In this document: piece by piece, positions 45,834-55,459 of the stretch
How positions within the stretch are numbered: the first letter of the stretch is position 1
How the letters are laid out: every line of letters starts with the position of its first letter
Origin: Pirellulaceae bacterium
GTDB taxonomy: Bacteria; Planctomycetota; Planctomycetia; Pirellulales; Pirellulaceae
NCBI GenBank assembly: GCA_028280445.1
Contig: JANQLU010000085.1
Location: 19,787 to 83,786 of the forward strand
DNA: 64,000 bases
Direction: 5' to 3'
Position numbers and translations under genes: made by a program
Notes under the pieces: model-generated
Database searches by the model: none
What the model was told of the DNA's origin: nothing
What the model saw: the letters and a program-made list of their open reading frames with translations, nothing else

Positions 45834-46586
45834 ATGTCGAACCGGCAATTTGCATTGATTTTAGGGTGTCTGATCCTCTTGGCGATCGTGGGCATTTCTT
45901 GGTTGAGTCACCGCCAAACCGTAACATCGTCGAAAGATGATTCAACTGATGACGCAACCATGCAGGCGAATCGTTCTCGGCGCGTCTATCCGAAAGATTA
46001 CATCCAACATGGCGGTGTCTACCGTCCTCAACAAGATGTTGTAGAACGAAAAGCCCCTTCGGAATATAAAACGCCGTTTAAATTCAGGATAGGAACGGCG
46101 CCTAAAATTGCAGTAGATACAAACGAGCAGACCCGTTCATTGAAGGCAAGTCGTTTTACCAAGGACGCGGGGAAGCAATATTCCGCGTTGATACCGGCGA
46201 CAAAGTTTGACCGAAAAAAATACGAAGCCAACCCAGATTCGTATCTTTCCAAAGTCGAACCTGGCCGAATCTGGGAGTCGCTTCCACCGGGAACGGGGAA
46301 ACCGATACAGCGCAAAGGCAAGTATTTCCACGAGGTGGTTCGTGGAGAAAGTGTCATCGTCCGGGCAATCACCGAACCGGGAATGCCCGTCCATTTTTAC
46401 ACCAATTCAATTGGACAGTTCGACAACCAATTGTCCACCATCACCGTCAAAGCGGACGAGCAAGGGATCGCAGTTGCACGATACCGCACGACGTCTGGTC
46501 AGCTAGGTGACGTTGATTTGTTTGCAGCGTCACCCGTCCGTTCTGGCCGCACGAGGTATCTGGTCCGCGTTTCCATTCCAGATTAA
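45834..46586 (+). CDS. Membrane-anchored hypothetical protein upstream of the RHS gene
   Basis: Protein of 250 residues. An N-terminal anchor (FALILGCLILLAIVGISWL) is followed by a polar linker and an extracytoplasmic domain with YPKDYIQHGGVYRPQQDVVE, RIWESLPPGTGKPIQRKGKY and a C-terminal beta domain (FYTNSIGQFDNQLSTITVKA, GIAVARYRTTSGQLGDVD) that resembles an Ig-like or bacterial surface fold. AGGA lies 9 bases upstream of the ATG. It lies 53 bases before the giant RHS gene and is probably co-transcribed with it. Possibly an assembly or anchoring partner; inference only. Confidence 0.65.
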   Translation: MSNRQFALILGCLILLAIVGISWLSHRQTVTSSKDDSTDDATMQANRSRRVYPKDYIQHGGVYRPQQDVVERKAPSEYKTPFKFRIGTAPKIAVDTNEQTRSLKASRFTKDAGKQYSALIPATKFDRKKYEANPDSYLSKVEPGRIWESLPPGTGKPIQRKGKYFHEVVRGESVIVRAITEPGMPVHFYTNSIGQFDNQLSTITVKADEQGIAVARYRTTSGQLGDVDLFAASPVRSGRTRYLVRVSIPD

Positions 46587-46639
46587 GCCTCTCAAATCCT
46601 TTCAATCCCTTTCAAAACAATTGTAGTCGAGACCTAGTC

Positions 46640-49600
46640 ATGAAACTGAATAATGGTATTTCGTTTAACTTTGCTATTTCAAAAAGCTTTCAACAATTCT
46701 TGCGCTGTTGTTGTGTACTGGCGATTTTGGGAATGACTCCATTTGCGAGCAACGCCTACGGGCAAGGAACTGGAGGAGGCGGAGGATCGGGAAGCACCTT
46801 TGAGCTTACAGATTTCACGCTTACTGGTGTTACGCATTCGCATGGACAGCACTACACGCTGACTTATCATTTGGCGAAAAATTACGACCGTCCAGAAAGA
46901 CCATTCTACTTCACTGTCAGCGCCGCTCCTTCGGACTCTGCTCCACTGACAGGCCTGACTCAGGGTTCCCACACGATCTCAGATGCCAATTTAGGAATGA
47001 CACAAGGCGAAGTGACCGTGATGTTTTGTCTGAAATACCTAAATTCTGATTGGAGAGCAGTTCCCTATCTCATTACGATCGATGAAAACGGCGATATTGA
47101 TTTCGAAAGAAAACCGCCGGCGATTGGTGTCAGCCCATCGATTGGTCAACACTATCGCGAGCCGCATGATGCTGGAGGTTGTTCCGTTGGCAATTCAGCA
47201 ACCCAGGGTGCGTCCGTCATCAGGCGTCCTCGAGATTTGCAGTCTCCATCGATTCAACTTCCCAACGCTTTGACGGTTGCGGGCTCTGGCTGTTCGTCGT
47301 GTACTGGCGACTCGATTCGCACCGGTTCTCTATTGACCACTTCTTTCCAGGTGATGACCCATAACGCCGTCATGGGAGGATCGCTGGGCGGCGGAAACAT
47401 GAACATCTACGATTCCAACGCCTACGTCATCGATTTCGAAGGAACGACAACTGCGCGACTGTTTTTTGATGGTGTCGCCTATACCTGTACGAACCTCGAT
47501 GCTTCAGGAGTTTTTTCGAACATCCATCGAGCCTTTAAAAAAATCCAACTCGATGCTGCAACATTAGCAGCCTCAACCAAGCTCATGGTGACTGCTTTTG
47601 ACGGAACGGCATATGAATTCAGCCTGTTCGAAAGCGGTTTGAGCGACCAAGATCCGACACTCGACCAAAACGGACGATTGACATCAATCAAGACGCCCAA
47701 CGGTCGCGACACCACTTTGTCTTATGGAGATACTGATCCCGCAGTCTGGACCAGCATCACGGATGCATTTGGCAACACCATCTCTGCCGTTCGCTCATCT
47801 TATGTGGCGGGCCACAAAGCCATCAGTCAACTCAATATCAACAGCGCCATCTACAATATCACTTACCAAGGGCACGCGATCGAATCGATTACTGGATCTG
47901 ATTGGCAATGGAACAACACCACGTCGTTTGATCCACTAACTCAAACGTTGTTGATGGAAATCACCTCGGTTGAACACGGGCTGAGAAAATATCGCTTTTT
48001 GCCTGACCATTTAATTGCCAATAATTCAGTCATTGGCCAACCCGTTGGCGTGTTGGTGTCCGTTCACGACGGCAACAACGAAAATATTTTTTCGGTCTTT
48101 CCCAACCCCAACAACCCGACACTTCAGGGCGGTCCTGAGTTCATTTTGTATTGGGGGGATGAACGAAAAGCGGCAATCTACAAAGTCGGAGAGTACCTGC
48201 GATACCTGGATCCTGTGGAGATTGCTCCTGGAGCGCTTGATTGGAATTCATTTGACCTGACCAAAGCCGAACCCATTTATGCCTGGAATCAATTTGGAAC
48301 GTTATCGGGTTCATCCCTGATGGAACGCTGGCTACTCGGAGCGCCGGAACAAACGCGCGACAGAACCGGCACCGAATATACTTACGAATACGACAATGAT
48401 TGGTTTGTTACCAAGAAAACGCTGGTCACCTCCGGCACCGCTCCTTTTGAGGAATACACTTACAACCAGTACAAACAGCCGCTGACTTACACTGACACGC
48501 GCGGTAATGTCACCACGTACGAGTACAACCTCAACAACATGACCAAGATGACGGTAGGTGGACCGGGGGCTACCGGCACTCCCGTTGCTCCCGTCGGCAT
48601 CTATGAATACGAGTATGGTCCAGCGGGACAGGTATCCAAAGCCAAGGACGCACTTTATCCGTCTGGCAGCAGCACTGCCACCGTTCACGTTACCGAGTGG
48701 CAATTTGATGCCAACAACCGCATCGTCAAAAAGATCGAAGCCGCCGACGTCGAAGGCCGACTGCGCGCCAAAACAACGATCACTTACCATGCCAACGGCG
48801 GTGTCGCCACGATCACCGATCCGCTCAATCGCGTGACCACTTATGGATACGATGCTGCAGGTCGCCGAACTTCTACCACTTACCATGATAACTCGACAGA
48901 GATTCGTACATTTGGGGCAACAGGAACAGCCGATGTCGGTCGTTTGATCAAATCGAAAGATCGCGTCGGATCAACCACCTGGTACGAATACGACGCTCTT
49001 GGCCGAAACTGGAAAACAACTCGAAACTACGAAAAACGGGATGCTGCCGGACAGCTGATCCAGGTCAATGATCAACTCGATTGGTCCTGGGTGACACGCT
49101 ATTATTTGTCTGGCAGTTCGATTGTCGAATACAAAATCGAAAACGGAAAACGCACGGATTATGTGTACGATTATCGCGATCGACGAATTGAAACAAAAGT
49201 CCGACCTTATGCCGGTAAAGAACTCGTCACCAAAATGGGCTATGAAAATAACCAGCTGTTGTACACCGAAGACTCCTACGGACGACGAACTTACAACGGA
49301 TACAGCACTTCCGATCCGACCAAAAAAATTCGCCACATCCAGTGCCTGGTACCAGGTGTTGTCTTCAATAATGTTGCCGAAGTTCTCAATGCAACTCGAG
49401 TTGACCATCCGGATTGTCTGATCTCCGATGCAGTTCGAGACACAGAAGGCAATTTGATCGAAGTCGTCGATCCGCGTGGTGTTGCCGCCTTGAACACATA
49501 CGATACGAGAAACCAACAGGTGACTTCCACTCGCGCAGCCGTGATTTACAACGAATTCGGTGAGCCCATAGCGACGAATGTCCCGCGTAAAACTGAAACC

Positions 49601-52600
49601 ATTTACGATGCCAATGGCAACGTGATCGAAACGCGATCTCCTCGCTACTTTGACGAGGACGACAACGTTGGATCTAACAAAGCGCGAACAACGTATACGT
49701 ATAACGGTCGCAACCTGAAGCACATCACAACATTCGCGCCAGGAACGAATGAACAAGCGTCAACCGAAGTCACCTATACGCTCGACGGGCGACAGGCCAC
49801 GCGCAAAGATGAATCGGGGTTTGTCTGGCAAACCGATTACCACAATTGCTGTGGTCGGTTTCTGGGTTCGCGCGATCCACTGGGACATGGGCGAATTGCC
49901 AATACCGATTTCGAAGGTCGGGTCACCCATTCGATCGTGGTTGAAAACTACGATTCACATCTCGACGTCCAGCAAAATAAAAACGGCTCACATGATCCGA
50001 TGAATTCGCTGACCCATGGTGAGATAACGACTCTGTTCGATGGCCTTGGACGAACACGGGCAACTACCAGATGGTTGGTCGCACGGGATTTAATTGACGC
50101 AAACGATGTTCCAATCGCTGGAATGGACGGAGTCACATCCGCCGATGGTTTAACGACACAAATGGTTTACGACAACAATTTGGCCGACGGATATGGCCTC
50201 GACGGCGACGGTGTGACGATCGACAAACTTGACGGCTCAGGAACCTATGATTTGAACATCGCCAACGTTCTGGCCAAACTGACCAGTGAAACAGGTTACT
50301 CGTTTACCACCGACGAATCGGCCGGAAGCGCAACCGTATCGATTAACGGCGCAGAAGAAATCAGCGTCTCTATTTCAGATGCCGCAGGACGCACCCTGAT
50401 CTCGGCCACTTTGCAGCCGCACAATGGCGCCACGGCATTTGAATTAGTCAGCTGGCAAACGAACAAACTGGACCAGATCTACACTTCCGGTAACGTTGAT
50501 TTTCTGGAAACCTGGTCCGTCAATGCAGTCGGCGATACAACCAAATCACGTACCGACGGCGCAGGACGTGTCGTCCAGTCGGTTGTCGTTGTTGGCGGTG
50601 TCGATAAAGTCACAACGATGACCTACGACGCGCAGAGCAACGTCTTGTCGTCGCTAGATCCTAACGGAGTTGGACAAGTGTTTGCGGTTTACGACGAATT
50701 GGGACAACAAACCAGTAAGACCGATTCCTGGGGACTGACCACTTCGTCAAACTACGACCACAACGGAAACCTGATCTCGACCACCGACGCCAATTCAAAC
50801 GTGGTCACGATGAAATACGATGTTCGCGATCGCCGCATCAAAACCATCGATCGGCTCGCGGGCGAAACCGATTACGAATATCGCGATACGGGACAAGTCA
50901 TCAAGATCATCGATGCCGAAGACAAAGAGACCGTTTATACCTTCAACGATCGTGGCGAAAAAACGGCTGAACAATATCCCGATCACGTCAACGGCGCTGT
51001 CGAAGGTGCGACCGGATACGGCATCGTCAAGTTCGAATATGATCCAGCTGGACGCATGTTGCGACGCACGGCACAAACCGGCAACACCGTCACGTTAAAT
51101 TACGACCTGGCCGGAAGACTCAAGTTGCGGGACTACCGCCTACAAGCTAACAGTCCGTCGGGCACGATCGAAGACAGCGACATTTACACTTACGATGCTG
51201 CGTCAAGAATGTTGACGGCCGAAAGCGAGCGTTACAACAATACCGTGACCCGCGTCTACGATGATGGTGGGCGGCTAAAAACCGATTCACTGGCGATCGA
51301 CAACCGGACCTACACGGTCACCAGCGGTTACAACGATGCCAGCCAGTTGACCGACATTACTTATCCAGACGGTACGCTGGTCGAACGCAGTTACAACGAT
51401 CGTGGCCTGCTCCACCAGGTCAAATATGCCGGAAGCGTAATCGATACTCGCACCTACGATGATGGCGGACGCTTGGACATTTCCACTTACGGCAACGGAG
51501 TGATCACCGATTATGATTATCGCTCCAGCGGAAATAACGCCGACAATCTGATCTCACAGATCACTACAACCAGTTTCGGCAACAACAAAGTCGGTACGTA
51601 CTCCTATAGCTGGGACAACAACCGCAACAAAACGGCTGAAACAATTACCGGTGGCGGACCGACAAACAATTATGGCTTCTCCACGGGAGCCAACGGCTAT
51701 GACCTCGAAGATCGATTGATCAATTGGAACCGTACTGATGGCAACCAGGATCAAAGTTGGAACCTGTCATTAGTCGGCGACTTCAATTCCTTTACCGAAA
51801 ACTCGACCGTTCAAAATCGTACTCACAACGAAGTTCATGAAACAACGGCGATCAACGACAACACCATTGACTACGATGCCAAAGGCAATTTGACAACCCT
51901 TCCCGGCAGCGTGAGCCCCACGGGCAATACGCAGGTGTTCAACTGGGACATGGACAATCGCCTGAGTTCGATTGACAAAGACAACGATGGAACGATCGAC
52001 AACATCGCCCGCTACGACGCACTCGGCCGCCGTGTCAAATGGGGTTCGCCAACAGCACCAAAGACCTACGTCTATTTTGGCCAGCAAGTGATAACCCGTT
52101 ACAACGACGGCACAGCGCCCGCTTCACCGATTCACAAATGGGTTTACGGCAGTTACATCGACGAGCCGATCATGATGGATCGTTTGGCCAGCAGTAGTTG
52201 GAAAAAGTACTATTACAGCCGCAACCAGCAGTACAGCATCACCGCTTTGACCAACAACAGCGGCTACGTGCAAGAGCGCTATGCGTATGACGCTTACGGC
52301 AATACGACCATCATGAACAAAACAGGCACAGTCCTGACTTCATCAGCGTTAAATAATCCCTTTATGTACACCGGACGGTTTTATCACTCCGGCCTCGGAA
52401 TTTATTACTTTAGGGCACGAATGTATTCGCCGATGATGGGACGGTTTGTCAGTCGTGATCCATTGGGGTATGTGGACGGGATGAGTTTGTATCGGGCGTA
52501 TTTTGTGCCAGCCGGAATGGATCCTCTTGGCTTCAAGACTATAAGTTCAAAAATCACTTGGCGTCGATACATGTTTCGATTCAGAGTTCCGCGCAACCAA

Positions 52601-53245
52601 ATCGACGATCAAAAGGATGAGGATACACGAATCAAGGTCTCCTTGACATGGTCGGCTGCGACAAAAGATGGACGAAATTTCAAAAGACTTTTTGGAACTG
52701 GCACGTTCAAAGTCGAACCGCGATGGGGATTAATCGATACGGACGGTGGGCGTGGAGATACTTTATACAAGAAACCAGGGGATCGAATATCAAACGATAA
52801 TTTGGTTAAAGAAAAAGATGCTCAACATTGTGTCGAATGTGGAACCTTGGACGGGCACGTTACCTTTTATCGTGAAATTAAAAAGCCCTATTTGTCACTT
52901 TTTAAGGGTATGTCGTCCTTGCTGGTTGCCAAATTAATTCCGGGAGACGGTTGGAGAGACGCGATCGGCTCAAGTTTGTTCAAGTTAGCTACAAATGAGA
53001 TATTGGAAAATAGACTAACAGACGACGAATTCTATCAAGTAGCGTTTTTACTAATAATTTGCGCTGATGGTAAAAGGGCTGGTGGGATTTACAACCTTCC
53101 GGGCATTTTCATAAGGGAATCAAACTACGGAACAAAAGCCAAACCTGGCCCGTTTGTTTATCGCCATTATGGAGATTACGTCAACATCAATGGCAGATTC
53201 TGGAACCCACCGGTGGGCAGGAGGTTTTATGAACATGCCAACTAA
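46640..53245 (+). CDS. Giant secreted YD/RHS-repeat protein with C-terminal tip domain
   Basis: Protein of 2201 residues. Signal peptide: CCVLAILGMTPFASNAYGQ, then a Gly/Ser linker. A Cys-containing N-terminal region (residues about 40-600) includes GSGCSSCTGDS. The YD repeats (YDAAGRR, YDARGN, YDDGGR types) extend from about 600 to 1960. The RHS core ending is present: RYAYDAYGNTTIMNKTG, IYYFRARMYSPMMGRFVSRD, then DPLGYVDGMSLYRAYF and MDPLGF at 1960-1965. Residues 1966-2201 are a separate domain with lower GC and unusual codons (ATA, AGA, TTA). The gene is regulated perhaps by the divergent sigma-kinase pair. No immunity-like gene follows. Confidence 0.92.
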   Translation: MKLNNGISFNFAISKSFQQFLRCCCVLAILGMTPFASNAYGQGTGGGGGSGSTFELTDFTLTGVTHSHGQHYTLTYHLAKNYDRPERPFYFTVSAAPSDSAPLTGLTQGSHTISDANLGMTQGEVTVMFCLKYLNSDWRAVPYLITIDENGDIDFERKPPAIGVSPSIGQHYREPHDAGGCSVGNSATQGASVIRRPRDLQSPSIQLPNALTVAGSGCSSCTGDSIRTGSLLTTSFQVMTHNAVMGGSLGGGNMNIYDSNAYVIDFEGTTTARLFFDGVAYTCTNLDASGVFSNIHRAFKKIQLDAATLAASTKLMVTAFDGTAYEFSLFESGLSDQDPTLDQNGRLTSIKTPNGRDTTLSYGDTDPAVWTSITDAFGNTISAVRSSYVAGHKAISQLNINSAIYNITYQGHAIESITGSDWQWNNTTSFDPLTQTLLMEITSVEHGLRKYRFLPDHLIANNSVIGQPVGVLVSVHDGNNENIFSVFPNPNNPTLQGGPEFILYWGDERKAAIYKVGEYLRYLDPVEIAPGALDWNSFDLTKAEPIYAWNQFGTLSGSSLMERWLLGAPEQTRDRTGTEYTYEYDNDWFVTKKTLVTSGTAPFEEYTYNQYKQPLTYTDTRGNVTTYEYNLNNMTKMTVGGPGATGTPVAPVGIYEYEYGPAGQVSKAKDALYPSGSSTATVHVTEWQFDANNRIVKKIEAADVEGRLRAKTTITYHANGGVATITDPLNRVTTYGYDAAGRRTSTTYHDNSTEIRTFGATGTADVGRLIKSKDRVGSTTWYEYDALGRNWKTTRNYEKRDAAGQLIQVNDQLDWSWVTRYYLSGSSIVEYKIENGKRTDYVYDYRDRRIETKVRPYAGKELVTKMGYENNQLLYTEDSYGRRTYNGYSTSDPTKKIRHIQCLVPGVVFNNVAEVLNATRVDHPDCLISDAVRDTEGNLIEVVDPRGVAALNTYDTRNQQVTSTRAAVIYNEFGEPIATNVPRKTETIYDANGNVIETRSPRYFDEDDNVGSNKARTTYTYNGRNLKHITTFAPGTNEQASTEVTYTLDGRQATRKDESGFVWQTDYHNCCGRFLGSRDPLGHGRIANTDFEGRVTHSIVVENYDSHLDVQQNKNGSHDPMNSLTHGEITTLFDGLGRTRATTRWLVARDLIDANDVPIAGMDGVTSADGLTTQMVYDNNLADGYGLDGDGVTIDKLDGSGTYDLNIANVLAKLTSETGYSFTTDESAGSATVSINGAEEISVSISDAAGRTLISATLQPHNGATAFELVSWQTNKLDQIYTSGNVDFLETWSVNAVGDTTKSRTDGAGRVVQSVVVVGGVDKVTTMTYDAQSNVLSSLDPNGVGQVFAVYDELGQQTSKTDSWGLTTSSNYDHNGNLISTTDANSNVVTMKYDVRDRRIKTIDRLAGETDYEYRDTGQVIKIIDAEDKETVYTFNDRGEKTAEQYPDHVNGAVEGATGYGIVKFEYDPAGRMLRRTAQTGNTVTLNYDLAGRLKLRDYRLQANSPSGTIEDSDIYTYDAASRMLTAESERYNNTVTRVYDDGGRLKTDSLAIDNRTYTVTSGYNDASQLTDITYPDGTLVERSYNDRGLLHQVKYAGSVIDTRTYDDGGRLDISTYGNGVITDYDYRSSGNNADNLISQITTTSFGNNKVGTYSYSWDNNRNKTAETITGGGPTNNYGFSTGANGYDLEDRLINWNRTDGNQDQSWNLSLVGDFNSFTENSTVQNRTHNEVHETTAINDNTIDYDAKGNLTTLPGSVSPTGNTQVFNWDMDNRLSSIDKDNDGTIDNIARYDALGRRVKWGSPTAPKTYVYFGQQVITRYNDGTAPASPIHKWVYGSYIDEPIMMDRLASSSWKKYYYSRNQQYSITALTNNSGYVQERYAYDAYGNTTIMNKTGTVLTSSALNNPFMYTGRFYHSGLGIYYFRARMYSPMMGRFVSRDPLGYVDGMSLYRAYFVPAGMDPLGFKTISSKITWRRYMFRFRVPRNQIDDQKDEDTRIKVSLTWSAATKDGRNFKRLFGTGTFKVEPRWGLIDTDGGRGDTLYKKPGDRISNDNLVKEKDAQHCVECGTLDGHVTFYREIKKPYLSLFKGMSSLLVAKLIPGDGWRDAIGSSLFKLATNEILENRLTDDEFYQVAFLLIICADGKRAGGIYNLPGIFIRESNYGTKAKPGPFVYRHYGDYVNINGRFWNPPVGRRFYEHAN

Positions 53246-53292
53246 AAAAAAGTAGGAAAAGCAGTCGGGGAAACACATTAATTTTGAACGGC

Positions 53293-53360
53293 TGGGGTCG
53301 CACTGGCTTCGCCAGTGAATGCAAGTGCCATCTACAGCTTGTAACCCTTTGCAAATCAGG
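53293..53360. repeat. Family D partial element
   Basis: Reads CTGGGGTCGCACTGGCTTCG and continues for about 70 bases with close similarity to 53698-53765, but lacks the right-hand palindrome. Confidence 0.7.
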
Positions 53361-53370
53361 TGAGGACCAA

Positions 53371-53474
53371 GGGGTCGGGAGTCTTTTCATTGACCAGTCA
53401 TGTGACCCCGCCCCTTTAACTTTTGATCGGTTGGAAACACTTTTGTACGGCTGCATGAAAAGACTCCCGACCCC
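53371..53474. repeat. Family E miniature inverted-repeat element
   Basis: Left end GGGGTCGGGAGTCTTTTCAT and right end ATGAAAAGACTCCCGACCCC, perfectly complementary over 20 bases, around about 60 bases. Compare the element at 53851-53957. The ends recall sequences bound by REP-associated (Y1-type) transposases, but no transposase gene is present. The gap 53246-54096 contains only repeats as far as I can see. Confidence 0.8.
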
Positions 53475-53697
53475 ATGATGCTGGAAGCTCGATGCCGCTT
53501 TGACTGAGAGTTCGACTGAAAAGTAATGGCGAAACGCTTAATCACCCTACCGGCTGAATGAACCTGGCCATTGAGTTCAAGTTTACCAAGCTTATTAAAA
53601 AATCTTGAGCAAGCACTTAACAGTATCTTCCAAATGTCCGATTATTCGCTGCTGCATGCACAACTGTTTATGATATCCATCAGCAACTCGCAAACGA

Positions 53698-53814
53698 CTG
53701 GGGTCGCACTGGCTTCGCCAGTGAATGCAAGTGTCACCTACAGTTTGAACCCTGCTGCAAATCGTTAAGTCCATGATTCAAGCTCCCACTCACTGGCATA
53801 GCCAGTGGCACCCC
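53698..53814. repeat. Family D element, complete
   Basis: Starts GGGGTCGCACTGGCTTCGCC and ends ACTGGCATAGCCAGTGGCAC then CCC. About 70 bases of its left part duplicate 53293-53360. Confidence 0.8.
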
Positions 53815-53850
53815 TGTGGAAGGAAACTCAAGTCGAGGTAAAAGCGGTCG

Positions 53851-53957
53851 GGAGGGTCGGGAGTCTTTTCATTGACTATTCGATATCGCTCTACTTCAAA
53901 CGGTTTTTCTTCGCTGGAAGCGCATGATGCGGCTGACTGAAAAAGACTCCCGACCCC
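53851..53957. repeat. Family E miniature inverted-repeat element
   Basis: Left end GAGGGTCGGGAGTCTTTTCA then TTGAC, right end GAAAAAGACTCCCGACCCC. The centre differs from that of the first copy, so only the ends are conserved. Confidence 0.8.
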
Positions 53958-54096
53958 GTGGGCTCAACTTTCAGGCCAAGCCGCATTTTCCTTTGCTCTC
54001 AAAAAAAAATCTAGAAATTCCTGTCCAAACATTCCGTGAATCGCATTTAAAACCCCATCGACCTATATCGAACTGAATTTTTAACGGGGATTTTTC

Positions 54097-54984
54097 ATGA
54101 AAAAATTCATTGCAATGTTTGGATTGACGGTGTGTTTTGGCGGATTTTTTGGCCATCAATTGGGTGCTCAAATTCTGGATATCTCACCCACTGGCAGCCA
54201 TGCTCGTTTTGTCTGGGATACCCAGGTCACTCCGGAAGATACTTCGATCAATATTCCTGGAAACGGCAATGCCGATCTGATTTTTGACCAATTTAACAAC
54301 GACGTGCAGTGGGGCGAGGCCTGGTTTTTGCAAGGCAATTTTGGAAGCGGTCTGCAAAACATCGAACTGACCAATGGGTCGGTGACCAACAATGGAGATC
54401 AAGGCACGGTCGATTTCATCAACATCGAAAACACCGGAATTGATCTATCACTCAACTACCTGATTTTTGAGGATGTTGACGGTCTTCCATTTTTGAATGT
54501 GACCGCCACCGTAACTAACAATTCTGGAGCCGGGTTTAATGGATCATTGATCAACTATTTTGATTACCATCTGGGAACGTTGGCAAACGACCAAGGAAAT
54601 GCATTGCTGGGTGGAAATCAAATCGTTACATCGGATCAATTGATTCCCCAGGAACATGTCATTCGTCACAACGAAGTCACCGATCATTGGGAAATTGGAA
54701 ACTACGATGTTTCTCAACAGCCGTTTTCCGGACTGTATTTCGATTTGACGGCTCAAACCAATCAAAAATTGACGTTGTTGGATACAAACACGGTCCCCAA
54801 CAATTTGGACAACATCACGGCAGCTCAACAGTGGAATTTAAATCTCGGTGCCGGTGATTCATTTGTGATTAACGGGTTTGTCGATCACAACATGCCAGCC
54901 TCCGTTCCCGAACCTTCTGCTTTGATGCTGTTAGCGTTTACAACATTGGGATTCGCCACCTGTCGTCGCCGTCGAAGGAAGTAG
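54097..54984 (+). CDS. PEP-CTERM sorting-domain protein
   Basis: Exported protein of 295 residues. A signal peptide (KFIAMFGLTVCFGGFF) is followed by a beta-rich extracellular domain (residues about 28-260) with many Asn/Asp/Gly. The C-terminal sorting signal is textbook: VPEPSALMLLAFTTLGFATC followed by RRRRRK. Such proteins are processed by an exosortase, which must be encoded elsewhere. GGGG upstream of the ATG serves as ribosome binding site, and a strong terminator lies downstream. Function of the domain unknown. Confidence 0.92.
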   Translation: MKKFIAMFGLTVCFGGFFGHQLGAQILDISPTGSHARFVWDTQVTPEDTSINIPGNGNADLIFDQFNNDVQWGEAWFLQGNFGSGLQNIELTNGSVTNNGDQGTVDFINIENTGIDLSLNYLIFEDVDGLPFLNVTATVTNNSGAGFNGSLINYFDYHLGTLANDQGNALLGGNQIVTSDQLIPQEHVIRHNEVTDHWEIGNYDVSQQPFSGLYFDLTAQTNQKLTLLDTNTVPNNLDNITAAQQWNLNLGAGDSFVINGFVDHNMPASVPEPSALMLLAFTTLGFATCRRRRRK

Positions 54985-55070
54985 CATTTCGGATGACTCG
55001 GCAATTCCCCGCCTGAGATCCGCCCATCAAAAACACCAAACGTTTTCAGCGGAATGCTGAAAAATCCCCA

Positions 55071-55118
55071 AGGAGTGCTGTTCTGTCGGATTTCGAAAGA
55101 ACAGCACCCCTCTTTTTT
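55071..55118 (+). terminator. Rho-independent terminator after the PEP-CTERM gene
   Basis: AGGAGTGCTGTTCT pairs with AGAACAGCACCCCT (one mismatch) around a 13-base loop and is followed by CTTTTTT. It is about 90 bases after the stop. The rest of the gap 54985-55459 shows no gene. Confidence 0.85.
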
Positions 55119-55459
55119 GTTGCAATGACCTGTCAAACAACATAGTTACTACAACGAGTTCAGAGCACGTCGTTTTTTCGCTGACAAAAATATGAGTGCT
55201 TGAAGAACGCGAGTGCTGGACGAACGATCATGTTTTCACCCAAGGTATCACTCACTGTTTTGTTCAATTCGAAAGAGTTGGCAGGGAATCTTTGCAAGAT
55301 CACATCTTTCCCAACGAACGCCCAAGCAAAAACACGTTAAAATAGCAAGTGATTCAGGCTCAATCGAATTGCAAATAAAAATGGTGTGGAACGGATGAGA
55401 ATTTGTGGTAACAACGACGGCCATCTCATGATTCTCAAGTCGTAGAAAACAGGAAAACG

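Noticed and set aside
48971..49756. A 261-residue minus-strand frame within the RHS gene
   Set aside because: Antisense shadow produced by the repetitive Tyr/Asp codons of the YD repeats; no start signal.
53246..54096. An immunity gene for the RHS C-terminal domain
   Set aside because: The only open frames (at most about 65 residues) consist largely of family D and E repeats.
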